In this document: piece after piece, positions 27,136 to 35,015 of the stretch
Layout of the letters: each line of letters starts with the position of its first letter
How positions within the stretch are numbered: position 1 is the first letter of the stretch
Source of the DNA: Nocardioides sp. URHA0020
Lineage (GTDB): Bacteria > Actinomycetota > Actinomycetes > Propionibacteriales > Nocardioidaceae
Direction of reading: 5' to 3'
Length of the DNA stretch: 64,000 nucleotides
Assembly: GCF_000620705.1 (NCBI RefSeq)
Contig: NZ_KK211167.1
Location: 484,204 to 548,203, forward strand
The notes under the pieces: model-generated
Database searches by the model: none
What the model saw: only the letters and a program-made list of their open reading frames with translations
Told to the model about the DNA's origin: nothing
Made by a program: the position numbers and the translations under genes

Positions 27136-27492
27136 ATGCCGAAGTCCCTCGAGCTCACGCCGGTCGAGACGGTCGCCTGCTGCTCGCCGCTGAACCGCGA
27201 GCCGCTGACCGCCGACCAGGCCGAGCGGATCACCCCGTTGGTCAAGGCGATCGCCGACCCGGTGCGGCTGCGACTGCTCTCGCTCGTCGCCTCGCACGCC
27301 GACGGCGAGGCCTGCGTCTGCGACCTCAACGACGCCTTCGACCTCTCGCAGCCCACGATCAGCCACCACCTCAAGCTGCTGCACGAGGCCGGTCTGCTCG
27401 ACCGCGAGAAGCGCGGTGTCTGGGTCTACTACCGCGTCAACGCGAGCGCGCTCGGTGACCTGGCCGCGCTGCTGGGCGGCGTGACCGCGTGA
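27136..27492 (+). CDS. arsR: ArsR-family arsenic-responsive repressor
   Basis: 118 aa winged-helix repressor. The DNA-reading helix is in SQPTISHHLKLLHEAGLLDREK and the wing in GVWVYYRV. Cys15-Cys16 near the N-terminus plus Cys60/Cys62 in GEACVCDL fit an As(III) site of the Corynebacterium type, where an N-terminal Cys pair joins a Cys from the dimer partner. The ATG at 27136 is chosen because it begins the domain; an upstream ATG (27100) would lie in the operator. Overlaps the aquaporin gene (GTGA). Confidence 0.92.
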   Translation: MPKSLELTPVETVACCSPLNREPLTADQAERITPLVKAIADPVRLRLLSLVASHADGEACVCDLNDAFDLSQPTISHHLKLLHEAGLLDREKRGVWVYYRVNASALGDLAALLGGVTA

Positions 27493-28166
27493 GCGTGCCC
27501 CACGTCGTACGACGTGGCGTGGCGGAGCTGGTGGGTACGGCGTTCCTGGTCGCAGCGGTCGTCGGCTCCGGCATCGCCGCCCAGCGGCTGTCTCCCGACG
27601 ACGTCGGGCTGCAGCTGCTCGAGAACAGCATCGCCACCGGCGCCGTGCTGGTCGCGCTGATCCTGGCCCTGCAGCCGGTGTCCGCGTCGTTCAACCCGGT
27701 CGTCACGCTGGTCGAGCGCACGCTCGGCCTCATGACCACCGGCACCGCCGCGGTGCTGGTCGCCGCTCAGGTCGCGGGCGGACTGGTGGGTGTGGTGCTG
27801 ACCAACCTGATGTTCGACCTCGACGCCGTCTCGGTGTCGACCCACGAGCGCGGCGGCAGCGGCCAGCTGCTGGGCGAGGTGGTCGCGACGACCGGGCTGG
27901 TCCTCGTCGTCTTCGGCAGCCTGCGCTCGGCCCGGGTCGATACCGTGGCGCTCGCCGTCGGTGGCTACATCGCGGCGGCGTACTGGTTCACCAGCTCCAC
28001 CAGCTTCGCCAACCCGGCGGTGACCCTCGCCCGCACGCTGTCCGACACCTTCGCCGGCATCGACCCGTCGTCGGTGCCGCCCTTCGTCCTCATGCAGTTG
28101 GTCGGGGGCGTCGTCGGCGCCGCCCTGCTCCGGCTGCTGCACCCCCGACCGCTGGAGGCGCCGTGA
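27489..28166 (+). CDS. aqpS: MIP-family channel (AqpS-like aquaglyceroporin of arsenic operon)
   Basis: 225 aa, six membrane segments in two halves. The two pore loops carry FNPVVTLVER (NPV in place of NPA) and FANPAVTLARTLSD (NPA). A MIP channel placed between arsR and arsC is the AqpS arrangement of rhizobia: arsenate entering by phosphate carriers is reduced by ArsC and the arsenite leaves through the channel, with no ArsB pump. The altered first NPA box is also seen in AqpS-like proteins. Coupled to both neighbours by overlaps. Confidence 0.87.
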   Translation: MSVPHVVRRGVAELVGTAFLVAAVVGSGIAAQRLSPDDVGLQLLENSIATGAVLVALILALQPVSASFNPVVTLVERTLGLMTTGTAAVLVAAQVAGGLVGVVLTNLMFDLDAVSVSTHERGGSGQLLGEVVATTGLVLVVFGSLRSARVDTVALAVGGYIAAAYWFTSSTSFANPAVTLARTLSDTFAGIDPSSVPPFVLMQLVGGVVGAALLRLLHPRPLEAP

Positions 28167-28564
28167 CCGACAGGCCGACCGTGCTCTTCGTCTGCGTGCA
28201 CAACGCGGGCCGCTCGCAGATGGCGGCCGGGTTCCTCCGGCACCTCGCCGGCGACCGCGTCGAGGTGCTCTCCGCAGGCTCGCAGCCCACCGACCGCGTC
28301 AACCCGGTCGCGGTCGCGGCGATGGCCGAGGTGGGCATCGACCTGGCCCACGAGGCGCCCACGCTGCTGACCGAGTCCGCCGTCCGCGAGGCCGACGTGG
28401 TGGTCACGATGGGCTGCGGCGACGAGTGCCCCTACTTCCCCGGCAAGCGCTACGAGGACTGGGTCCTCGACGATCCGGCCGGTCAGGGTCTCGAGATGGT
28501 GCGCGGCGTCCGCGACGAGATCCGCGGGCGGGTGGCAGCACTGGTCGGCGAGCTCGTCCCGTGA
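28163..28564 (+). CDS. arsC: Arsenate reductase, low-molecular-weight phosphatase type
   Basis: 133 aa. The P-loop CVHNAGRS (Cys11, C-x5-R) is the arsenate-binding loop of the thioredoxin- or mycothiol-linked ArsC class. The acid Asp appears in VLDDPAGQ. MGCGDECPYFPGKRYEDW supplies a further Cys pair typical of actinobacterial arsenate reductases. It reduces As(V) to As(III), which the coupled channel AqpS can release. GTG start overlaps the aqpS stop. Confidence 0.92.
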   Translation: MTDRPTVLFVCVHNAGRSQMAAGFLRHLAGDRVEVLSAGSQPTDRVNPVAVAAMAEVGIDLAHEAPTLLTESAVREADVVVTMGCGDECPYFPGKRYEDWVLDDPAGQGLEMVRGVRDEIRGRVAALVGELVP

Positions 28565-28632
28565 GCGGTGTACGCCGGGGACGCATGGGTACATGATCGG
28601 CACAGCAACATCCGCTCTCAGGGAGGACCCCC

Positions 28633-28896
28633 ATGACCAACGAAGAGCCCCTCAGCGACGACGACATCACCACCTCGGGCGCCGGTGGCGGCGACGTCCC
28701 CGGCGGTGACGCCGACGGCACCGACGGTGGCGACAGCGACGGCACCGACGGCGACGCGACCGACACCGTGGACGGTGACGGCAGCGACGGTGGCGACAGC
28801 GACGGCACCGACGGTGACGGGTCGGACGGCGACGGCAGCGACGGTGGCGACAGCGACGGCACCGACGGTGGCGACAGCGACGGCACCGACTCCTGA
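28633..28896 (+). CDS. Asp/Gly/Ser/Thr repeat peptide, 87 aa, possible modified-peptide precursor
   Basis: ATG with a strong AGGGAGGA site. Residues 1-25 (MTNEEPLSDDDITTSG...) look leader-like; residues 26-87 are repeats of GGDSDGTDG and GDGSD. There is no Lys, Arg, His, Cys, Phe, Tyr or Trp in the whole chain and about a third is Asp, so it is extremely acidic and disordered unless it binds metal. DxDGTD resembles calcium loops of type-3 thrombospondin repeats. The stop is one base before the TTG start of a JmjC-type oxygenase, so the peptide could be its substrate. An acidic spacer or calcium-binding protein is the alternative. The 68 bases upstream separate it from arsC. Confidence 0.7.
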   Translation: MTNEEPLSDDDITTSGAGGGDVPGGDADGTDGGDSDGTDGDATDTVDGDGSDGGDSDGTDGDGSDGDGSDGGDSDGTDGGDSDGTDS

Positions 28897-28897
28897 G

Positions 28898-30013
28898 TTG
28901 TCCGCTCTCGACCTGCTCAGCGGTGACGCCCAGACCTTCCTCGCGAAGGTCTGGGCGTCCCGCGTGCACCTGCACCGCACCGATCCGGCCGAGCTCGTCG
29001 GGCTGCTCTCGCTCGAGGACGCCGACCACCTGCTGACCTCGACGGCGATCCGCACGCCTGCCCTCCGGATCGCCCAGGACGGCGCCGTGCTGCCCGAGTC
29101 GGCGTACACCCGGAGCGCGACGCTGGCCGGCAAGCCGCTCAGCGGCCTCGTCGACGCCCGCAAGGCGCTCGCGCTCCTCGACGGCGGGGCGACCGTCGTC
29201 CTCCAGGGCCTCCAGCGCTACTGGCCGCCGCTGACGCGGCTGATCGCGGAGCTCGAGCTGGAGCTCGGCCACCCCTGCCAGGCCAACGCCTACCTGACCC
29301 CTCCCGGCTCCCAGGGTTTCGCGGTCCACTCCGACACCCACGACGTCTTCGTCTTCCAGACCGCCGGCTCGAAGCTGTGGGAGGTCCACGGCCCCGACGG
29401 CCCCGAGGAGGTCCTGCTGGAGCCCGGCCTCGCGATGTACCTGCCCACCGGCACGCCCCACGCGGCCCGCGCGCAGGAGACCGTCTCCCTCCACGTGACC
29501 ATCGGGATCAACCAGCTGACGTGGCGCGGTCTCGTCGAGCGCACGATGCAGCCGGTGCTCGGCTCCGTGCCCGACGACCACCTGCCCGCGGGCTACCTCG
29601 ACGACCCGTCGCTGCTGGCCGGCGAGCTCGCCGACCGGCTGCAGTCGCTGGCCGACGCCGTACGACGCGTCGACGCGACCGCCGCCGTCGAGGACGAGAT
29701 CCGGCGCTTCCTGACGACCCGGCCACCGCGGCTGGCCGGGGGGCTGCACGACGTCCTCGGCCGCGAGGCGATCGACGCCACCACGCGCCTGAGGCGCCGG
29801 CCGGGCCACCCGTGCGTGCTGCTGGAGCGTGGCGACCGGGTCGAGGTGCTCCTCGGCGACCGGAGCCTGACCATGCCGGCCCGCATCCGACCCGCCCTCG
29901 ACGAGGTGCGCGCGCGCGACGAGCTGGTCCCCGCCGACCTGCCGCTTGACTCCCAGAGCGCGCTGGTGCTCTGCCGCCGCCTGGTGCGCGAGGGTCTGCT
30001 GGAGCTCCGGTGA
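28898..30013 (+). CDS. JmjC/cupin-domain 2-oxoglutarate oxygenase (RoxA/ROX-like)
   Basis: 371 aa starting at TTG one base after the peptide stop; no better start exists in frame without running deep into the peptide gene. The core is the ribosomal-oxygenase type JmjC fold: AYLTPPGSQGFAVHSDTHDVFVFQ with the iron-binding HxD (His144, Asp146), KLWEVHGP, LEPGLAMYLPTGTPHAA (His188) and SLHVTIGI. A winged-helix-like C-terminus (about 290-371) matches the ROX dimer/wing layout. Such enzymes hydroxylate His or Arg of ribosomal proteins, and related ones modify peptides. Sited between an Asp-repeat peptide and an Fe-S protein, overlapping the latter (GTGA). Confidence 0.85.
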   Translation: MSALDLLSGDAQTFLAKVWASRVHLHRTDPAELVGLLSLEDADHLLTSTAIRTPALRIAQDGAVLPESAYTRSATLAGKPLSGLVDARKALALLDGGATVVLQGLQRYWPPLTRLIAELELELGHPCQANAYLTPPGSQGFAVHSDTHDVFVFQTAGSKLWEVHGPDGPEEVLLEPGLAMYLPTGTPHAARAQETVSLHVTIGINQLTWRGLVERTMQPVLGSVPDDHLPAGYLDDPSLLAGELADRLQSLADAVRRVDATAAVEDEIRRFLTTRPPRLAGGLHDVLGREAIDATTRLRRRPGHPCVLLERGDRVEVLLGDRSLTMPARIRPALDEVRARDELVPADLPLDSQSALVLCRRLVREGLLELR

Positions 30014-30915
30014 GCCAGGCCGCCTTCCGGTGCGCGGCCGAGAGCCTGCTGCGCGACGAGTCCCCCGCAGGCACGGCGACCCATGTCCGCACCTGGCTGC
30101 TGCTCGAGCACGTCGGACCGTGGGGCGAGCGTGCCCTGCGCGACGCCCGCCTGCCCGAGGGGCTGGGTGTCGAGCTCGAGCGCCGAGCGACCGAGCACCG
30201 CGCCAAGATCCTGCTGGTCCGCCGCTACAGCTCCACCCCGGACGGTGAGGGGCTGCGGGTCTTCGCGGCGTACGCCGACCCGGTGCGGCCGCGACTCGAG
30301 GCCGGCCGCCTCTCCGACCCGCGGGAGATCCTCGACGTCGACCTCGGAGCGCTCCGGGCCGGCGGCACGAGCGGGCTGGCGGCGTACGACGGCGCCCTCT
30401 TCGGCGTCTGCACCAACGGTCGCCACGACGTGTGCTGCGCCGAGAAGGGCCGTCCCGTCGCGAAGGCGCTCGACGCCGCTCATCCCGAGGAGACCTGGGA
30501 GGTCTCGCACATCGGGGGCGACCGCTTCGCGGCCAACCTGCTGGTCCTGCCGCAGGGGCTCTACTACGGGCGGCTCGACCCGGTCTCGGCGATCTCGGTC
30601 GCCGGCTCACACCTGGCCGGCGAGCTCGACCTCGACCACCTGCGCGGGCGCTCCTCGCAGCCGATGCCGGTCCAGGCTGCCGAGATCCTCCTGCGCCGTG
30701 AGCTCGCCGAGACCCGCGAGGACGCGCTGGTCCTGGCGGCGCGCTCGTCCGGCGCCGGGCTGACCACTGCGACCTTCACGGTCGGCGGCGCGGCGTACGA
30801 CGTGGTCGTCCGCACCACCCGCGACTCCGGCACCGCCGCACGACTCACCTGCAAGGCGAGCCGCGACAACCCGCTGCCGGCCCACGAGCTGGTGTCGATC
30901 AGCCGCCGGTCCTGA
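30010..30915 (+). CDS. Sucrase/ferredoxin-like (Apd1-type) iron-sulfur protein
   Basis: 301 aa. Thioredoxin-like fold family 'Suc_Fer-like'. The C-terminal half of the family domain shows GVCTNGRHDVCCAEKGRPV (Cys134, 142, 143) and SHIGGDRFAANLLVLP (His167), the segments that hold a [2Fe-2S] cluster in relatives. GLYYGRLDP follows as usual. Biochemical role in bacteria is not settled; electron transfer is likely. GTG overlaps the oxygenase stop, so it may supply electrons or assist the oxygenase. Its 3' end overlaps the convergent gene by 17 bases. Confidence 0.87.
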   Translation: MSQAAFRCAAESLLRDESPAGTATHVRTWLLLEHVGPWGERALRDARLPEGLGVELERRATEHRAKILLVRRYSSTPDGEGLRVFAAYADPVRPRLEAGRLSDPREILDVDLGALRAGGTSGLAAYDGALFGVCTNGRHDVCCAEKGRPVAKALDAAHPEETWEVSHIGGDRFAANLLVLPQGLYYGRLDPVSAISVAGSHLAGELDLDHLRGRSSQPMPVQAAEILLRRELAETREDALVLAARSSGAGLTTATFTVGGAAYDVVVRTTRDSGTAARLTCKASRDNPLPAHELVSISRRS

Positions 30916-31465
30916 CGGCGGCCAGCACGCCGGAGCCGCCGTCCCAGGCCCCGGTCAGCACGGCGTCCGCCTCGACCGGGTCGCCCACCCGCCGGACGAC
31001 GACCACGTCGAGCTGCTCCGGGTGCGCCCCGGTGGTGAGGCCGCTCCCGGCGACCGCGACGAGCGGCTCGCGGTGCTCCCGCCTGCCGTCGACCTCGAAG
31101 TACTCCTCCGCGCCGGTCCCGCCGGTGAGGATCGTCTCGGCCAGGACCGCGCGCCAGACCGGGTCGCCGGTGGCGTCGTACACCCAGCGGGTGCCGAGCG
31201 CCGAGTGCTCCGTGGTGCCGAGCAGGTGCTCCTCGGCCCCGGCCAGCGGCGCCGCCCGGTAGGTCAGCGGCACGTGGACGACCTCGCCGGCGTCGGTGCG
31301 CACCAGGATCCCCTCCAGGCCGACCTCGCCGTCGGGGTCGTCCAGCCGGTAGCCGCCGATCGGGGTCAGCCCCGTCAGGCCGGTCGCCCACGGCTGGCTC
31401 GGCAGCCAGGCGGCGATCAGCTCGGGCTTGGACGGGGTCAGGGTCGCGTGGTGCAGCAGGGCCAT
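30899..31465 (-). CDS. Maltokinase N-terminal cap-like (CG0192-type) protein
   Basis: 188 aa. The N-terminal part MALLHHATLTPSKPELIAAW and the run of strands up to VPLTYRAAPL resemble the cap domain found at the N-terminus of maltokinases and in stand-alone CG0192-like proteins. There is no kinase domain. Cytosolic; role unknown, perhaps binding a nucleotide or sugar. Converges on the Fe-S protein gene with a 17-base overlap. Next to it, on the other strand, begins a glycolate-oxidase-like gene 40 bases away. Confidence 0.65.
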   Translation of the reverse strand: MALLHHATLTPSKPELIAAWLPSQPWATGLTGLTPIGGYRLDDPDGEVGLEGILVRTDAGEVVHVPLTYRAAPLAGAEEHLLGTTEHSALGTRWVYDATGDPVWRAVLAETILTGGTGAEEYFEVDGRREHREPLVAVAGSGLTTGAHPEQLDVVVVRRVGDPVEADAVLTGAWDGGSGVLAAVRTGG

Positions 31466-31505
31466 GGTCCGAGCCTAGGACGTCGCCGGAGTGCAGACTG
31501 GGGTG

Positions 31506-32867
31506 ATGGTGGACCTCGCCCCGCTCGCTGCCGCGCTCCCGGAGGGCGCGCTCGTCGACGACGTCGAGCGGATGGACAAGTACCGACGTGACCGGGCGCT
31601 CGACCCGGCCGCCGGGACGCCGCTCGCCGTCGTGCGTGCGACGTCGACGGCCGACGTGCAGGCGGCGGTCAGGTTCGCCGCCGAGCACGGGATCGGGGTG
31701 GTCCCGCGCGGTGCCGGCACCGGCCTGTCCGGGGGCGCGACCGCGCAGGACGGCTGCCTGGTGGTGTCGACCGAGCGGATGACCGCGATCGAGATCGACC
31801 CGCTGACCCGGACGGCCGCGGTCGAGCCGGGAGCGCTCAACGTCGCGGTCAAGCAGGCCGCTGCGGCCCACGAGCTCTGGTACCCGCCCGACCCCTCGTC
31901 GTACGAGATCTGCTCGATCGGTGGCAACGTCGCCACCAACGCCGGTGGTCTCTGCTGCGTGAAGTACGGCGTCACCAGCGACTACGTGCTCGGCCTGACC
32001 GTGGTGCTGGCCGACGGGACCGCCGTCGAGCTCGGCGGCCCGCGCCTCAAGGACGTCGCCGGGCTCTCGCTGACCCAGCTGTTCGTCGGCAGCGAGGGCA
32101 CGCTGGGGATCGTCACCCGGGTGGTGCTCCGGCTGGTGCCGGCGCTGCGCGCGCCGTCGACGCTGGTGGCGACCTTCGGCTCGCTCGACGAGGCCACGGC
32201 CGCCGTGCTCGACCTGACCCGGCGGCTGCGGCCGTCGATGCTGGAGCTGATGGACCGCACGTCGATCAATGCCGTCGAGGACCTGACCCGGATGGGTCTG
32301 GACCGCGCGGCCGAGGCGATGCTGGTGATGCAGTCCGACGAGCCGGGCACGCGGGCGGCCGAGGAGATCGCGGAGATGGCGAAGGTCTGCGACGGTCACG
32401 GCGCCGCCGCGGTCTTCCACACCGACGACCCCGAGGAGGGGGCGGCGTTCGTCGCCGCCCGGCGGATGGTCATCCCGGCGATGGAGCCACGCGGCTCGCT
32501 GCTGCTCGAGGACGTCGGCGTACCCCTGCCCCAGCTCGGCGCCCTGGTCCGGGGCATCGCGCGGATCGCCGCGGAGCAGGACGTCGTCATCGCCGTCGTC
32601 GCCCATGCCGGCGACGGCAACACCCACCCGCTGATCGTCTTCGACCCCGCCGACGCCGACGAGTCCGCGCGGGCGAGCGCGGCGTACGGCGCCGTGATGG
32701 AGCTCGGCATCGCCCTCGGCGGCACCATCACCGGCGAGCACGGCGTCGGGCGGCTGAAGCGCCCGTGGCTGGGCGCCTACCTCGGGCCCGAGGCCCTCGC
32801 GCTCAACGAGCGCGTCAAGCACGCCCTCGACCCGCAGGGCATCCTCAACCCGGGCGCGGTGTTCTGA
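31506..32867 (+). CDS. FAD-binding oxidoreductase, glycolate oxidase GlcD / D-lactate dehydrogenase family
   Basis: 453 aa. FAD-binding PCMH domain in the first 220 residues: VVPRGAGTGLSGGAT, CSIGGNVATNAGGLCCVKYG and FVGSEGTLGIVTRVVLRL. The C-terminal cap domain carries VAHAGDGNTHP and ITGEHGVGRLKRPWL, both diagnostic of GlcD-type 2-hydroxyacid dehydrogenases. It oxidises a 2-hydroxyacid such as glycolate or D-lactate. The partner subunits GlcE/GlcF are not next to it, so it probably acts alone. ATG start chosen; a GTG 5 codons earlier is possible. Confidence 0.9.
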   Translation: MVDLAPLAAALPEGALVDDVERMDKYRRDRALDPAAGTPLAVVRATSTADVQAAVRFAAEHGIGVVPRGAGTGLSGGATAQDGCLVVSTERMTAIEIDPLTRTAAVEPGALNVAVKQAAAAHELWYPPDPSSYEICSIGGNVATNAGGLCCVKYGVTSDYVLGLTVVLADGTAVELGGPRLKDVAGLSLTQLFVGSEGTLGIVTRVVLRLVPALRAPSTLVATFGSLDEATAAVLDLTRRLRPSMLELMDRTSINAVEDLTRMGLDRAAEAMLVMQSDEPGTRAAEEIAEMAKVCDGHGAAAVFHTDDPEEGAAFVAARRMVIPAMEPRGSLLLEDVGVPLPQLGALVRGIARIAAEQDVVIAVVAHAGDGNTHPLIVFDPADADESARASAAYGAVMELGIALGGTITGEHGVGRLKRPWLGAYLGPEALALNERVKHALDPQGILNPGAVF

Positions 32868-32884
32868 GCTCGGCTGCGCCGCGA

Positions 32885-33604
32885 TCAGCCGAAGGCGGCC
32901 AGGACGTGCTTGTTGAGGTCCGGGTAGCGCTTGAGGTGCGCGCCGCCGTTGATGTCGAGGACCTCGCCGGTGACCCACTGGGCGTTGGTCAGGTAGACGG
33001 CGGCCTCGGCGATCTCGTCGGGGGTGCCGGCCCGGCCCAGCGGGGTGTTCTCGAGGTAGTCGTCCTCGATGCCGGCGATGTCCATCGCGGGCTGGGTGAG
33101 CGGCGTGACGATCAGGCCGGGGGCGATCGCGTTGACCCGGATCCCGCTCGGCCCGAGCTCGAGCGCCGCGACCTCGGTGAGCATCGACAGGCCCGCCTTC
33201 GCAGCGCAGTACGGCGCCAGGCCGGCCCCCGGCTGACGGGCGTTCAGCGACGAGAGCGAGACGATCGAGCCGCCCGCGGTCAGCCGCCGGCCGGCCTGCT
33301 TGATGACGACGAAGCCGCCCGTGAGGCAGACGTCGACCACGCGGCGCCACTCCGCCACGTCCAGGTCGACCACATTGCCCAGCGTGGAGACGCCCGCGCT
33401 GTTGACGACGGCGTCGAGCCGGCCGTGCGCGGCGAGCACCCCGTCGAGGAACGTCGCGACGGTGGCCTCGTCGGTCACGTCGACCGTGGGCAGGTCGGCG
33501 ACCTCGACGCGCCAGCCCTCGACGGTGAACCGGGTGGCGATCGCCGCACCGATCCCCGACGCTCCGCCGAACACCACCGCAACGCGCTCAGATCCTTGTG
33601 TCAT
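32885..33604 (-). CDS. Short-chain dehydrogenase/reductase
   Basis: 239 aa classical SDR. NAD(P) loop GGASGIGAA near residue 13, NSAGVS (structural NAG), catalytic Ser in SIVSLSSLN and Tyr-x3-Lys in YCAAKAG, and the C-terminal VTGEVLDINGG. The Asp of VADLP after strand 2 favours NAD. Substrate unknown. It is divergent from the flavin monooxygenase gene, with a perfect TetR-type operator between them, so both are likely regulated by the TetR protein at 35012. Confidence 0.9.
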   Translation of the reverse strand: MTQGSERVAVVFGGASGIGAAIATRFTVEGWRVEVADLPTVDVTDEATVATFLDGVLAAHGRLDAVVNSAGVSTLGNVVDLDVAEWRRVVDVCLTGGFVVIKQAGRRLTAGGSIVSLSSLNARQPGAGLAPYCAAKAGLSMLTEVAALELGPSGIRVNAIAPGLIVTPLTQPAMDIAGIEDDYLENTPLGRAGTPDEIAEAAVYLTNAQWVTGEVLDINGGAHLKRYPDLNKHVLAAFG

Positions 33605-33630
33605 GTCCCTCTCCCGGGGTCGACCAGCAC

Positions 33631-33648
33631 AGTTGACGCGTGTCAACT
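33631..33648. promoter_or_regulatory. TetR-type operator between SDR and monooxygenase genes
   Basis: AGTTGAC-GCGT-GTCAACT: a perfect 7+7 inverted repeat with a self-complementary centre shift of one base, located in the 64-bp divergent gap. It overlaps the likely -35 (TTGAC) of the rightward gene. The nearest TetR gene is two genes downstream in the rightward operon, fitting autoregulation. Confidence 0.7.
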
Positions 33649-33668
33649 TAGGGCCTAGCGTCCCCGAT

Positions 33669-35015
33669 GTGCTACCCATCACAGCAGTTATCGGCGCCGG
33701 GATCAGCGGCCTCACGGCCAGCAAGATGCTCGGCGACTACGGCGTGCCGTACACGACCTTCGAGGCCTCCGACCGGGTCGGTGGCAACTGGGCCTTCGGC
33801 AACCCCAACGGTCACAGCAGCGCCTACCGCTCGCTGCACATCGACACCTCGAAGCACCAGCTGTCCTTCCGGGACTTCCCGATGCCCGACGACTACCCGG
33901 ACTTCCCGCACCACACGCTGATCAAGGACTACCTCGACTCGTACGCCGACGCGTTCTCGTTGCGCGACCGCATCGAGTTCGAGAACGGCGTGGCGCACGC
34001 CGAGCGGCTGCCCGACGGTGGGTGGGAGATCCTCGACCAGGCCGGCCGGACCCGGCGCTTCGACCTGCTGGTGGTGGCGAACGGCCACCACTGGGATCCC
34101 CGGATGGCCGAGTTCCCCGGCGAGTTCACCGGGCAGTCGATCCACTCGCACCACTACATCGACCCGTGGACGCCGTTGGACCTGATGGACAAGCGGATCC
34201 TGGTCGTCGGCCTGGGCAACAGTGCCGCCGACGTCACCGTCGAGCTGTCCCAGCGCTCCCTGCGCAACGAGGTCACGCTGTCCACGCGCAGCAGCGCCTG
34301 GATCGTGCCGAAGCTGGTCGGCGGCAAGGCCGCCGACATGAACTACCGCACCATCCCGCAGATCCCGCTCTCCTGGCAGCGCAAGGCCGCCCAGTGGGGG
34401 CAGCGGTTCACCTACTCCGACCCGACGCTCTACGGCCTCCCGGCGCCCAACCACAAGTTCTTCGAGGCGCACCCGACGCAGTCGGGCGAGCTGCCGCTGC
34501 GGCTGAAGTCGGGCGACGTGGTCCCCAAGGGCAACGTCACGCGCCTCGACGGCGAGACCGTGCACTTCGAGGACGGCACGTCCGCGGACTTCGACGTGAT
34601 CATCTACGCCACCGGCTACAACCTCACCTTCCCCTTCTTCGACCCGGAGTTCCTCAGCGCGCCCGACAACCGGATCGACCTCTACAAGCGGATCATCAAG
34701 CCGGGCGTCGACGACCTGCTCTTCGCCGGCTTCGCGCAGTCGACGCCGACGCTCTTCCCGTTCGTCGAGAGCCAGGCGCGGCTGATCGCGGCGTACGCCG
34801 TGGGGGAGTACGTCCCGCCCTCGGCCGACGAGATGCACCGGGTGATCAAGGCCGACGACGAGCTCTACATGGGCCACATGCTCGACCGACCGCGGCACAC
34901 CCACCAGCTCGACTACTTCGTCTACGAGCACCAGATGCGCACCAAGGAGCTGCCGGCCGGTCGGGCGCGGGCCCGGGCGCAGGGTGCGCCGGCGCTGGCC
35001 GGGCGGGCCACGTGA
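33669..35015 (+). CDS. Flavin-containing monooxygenase-like FAD/NADPH oxidoreductase
   Basis: 448 aa from the GTG (VLPITAVIGAG). FAD-binding GAGISG near residue 9 and EASDRVGGNW; the second Rossmann loop GLGNSAADVTVE near 178 binds NADPH. IIYATGYNLTFPF carries the ATG motif of FMOs. The FMO fingerprint FxGxxxHxxxY is approximated by EFTGQSIHSHHYIDP. It likely oxygenates a carbonyl, amine or sulfur compound (Baeyer-Villiger or N/S-oxidation). Followed by a TetR regulator and a hydrolase in overlapping frames, so a ketone-to-ester-to-acid route is plausible. Confidence 0.88.
   Translation: MLPITAVIGAGISGLTASKMLGDYGVPYTTFEASDRVGGNWAFGNPNGHSSAYRSLHIDTSKHQLSFRDFPMPDDYPDFPHHTLIKDYLDSYADAFSLRDRIEFENGVAHAERLPDGGWEILDQAGRTRRFDLLVVANGHHWDPRMAEFPGEFTGQSIHSHHYIDPWTPLDLMDKRILVVGLGNSAADVTVELSQRSLRNEVTLSTRSSAWIVPKLVGGKAADMNYRTIPQIPLSWQRKAAQWGQRFTYSDPTLYGLPAPNHKFFEAHPTQSGELPLRLKSGDVVPKGNVTRLDGETVHFEDGTSADFDVIIYATGYNLTFPFFDPEFLSAPDNRIDLYKRIIKPGVDDLLFAGFAQSTPTLFPFVESQARLIAAYAVGEYVPPSADEMHRVIKADDELYMGHMLDRPRHTHQLDYFVYEHQMRTKELPAGRARARAQGAPALAGRAT

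Noticed and set aside
28633..28896. RTX toxin fragment
   Set aside because: The repeats recall GGxGxDxUx but lack the aliphatic residue of RTX nonapeptides, and no type I secretion genes are present.
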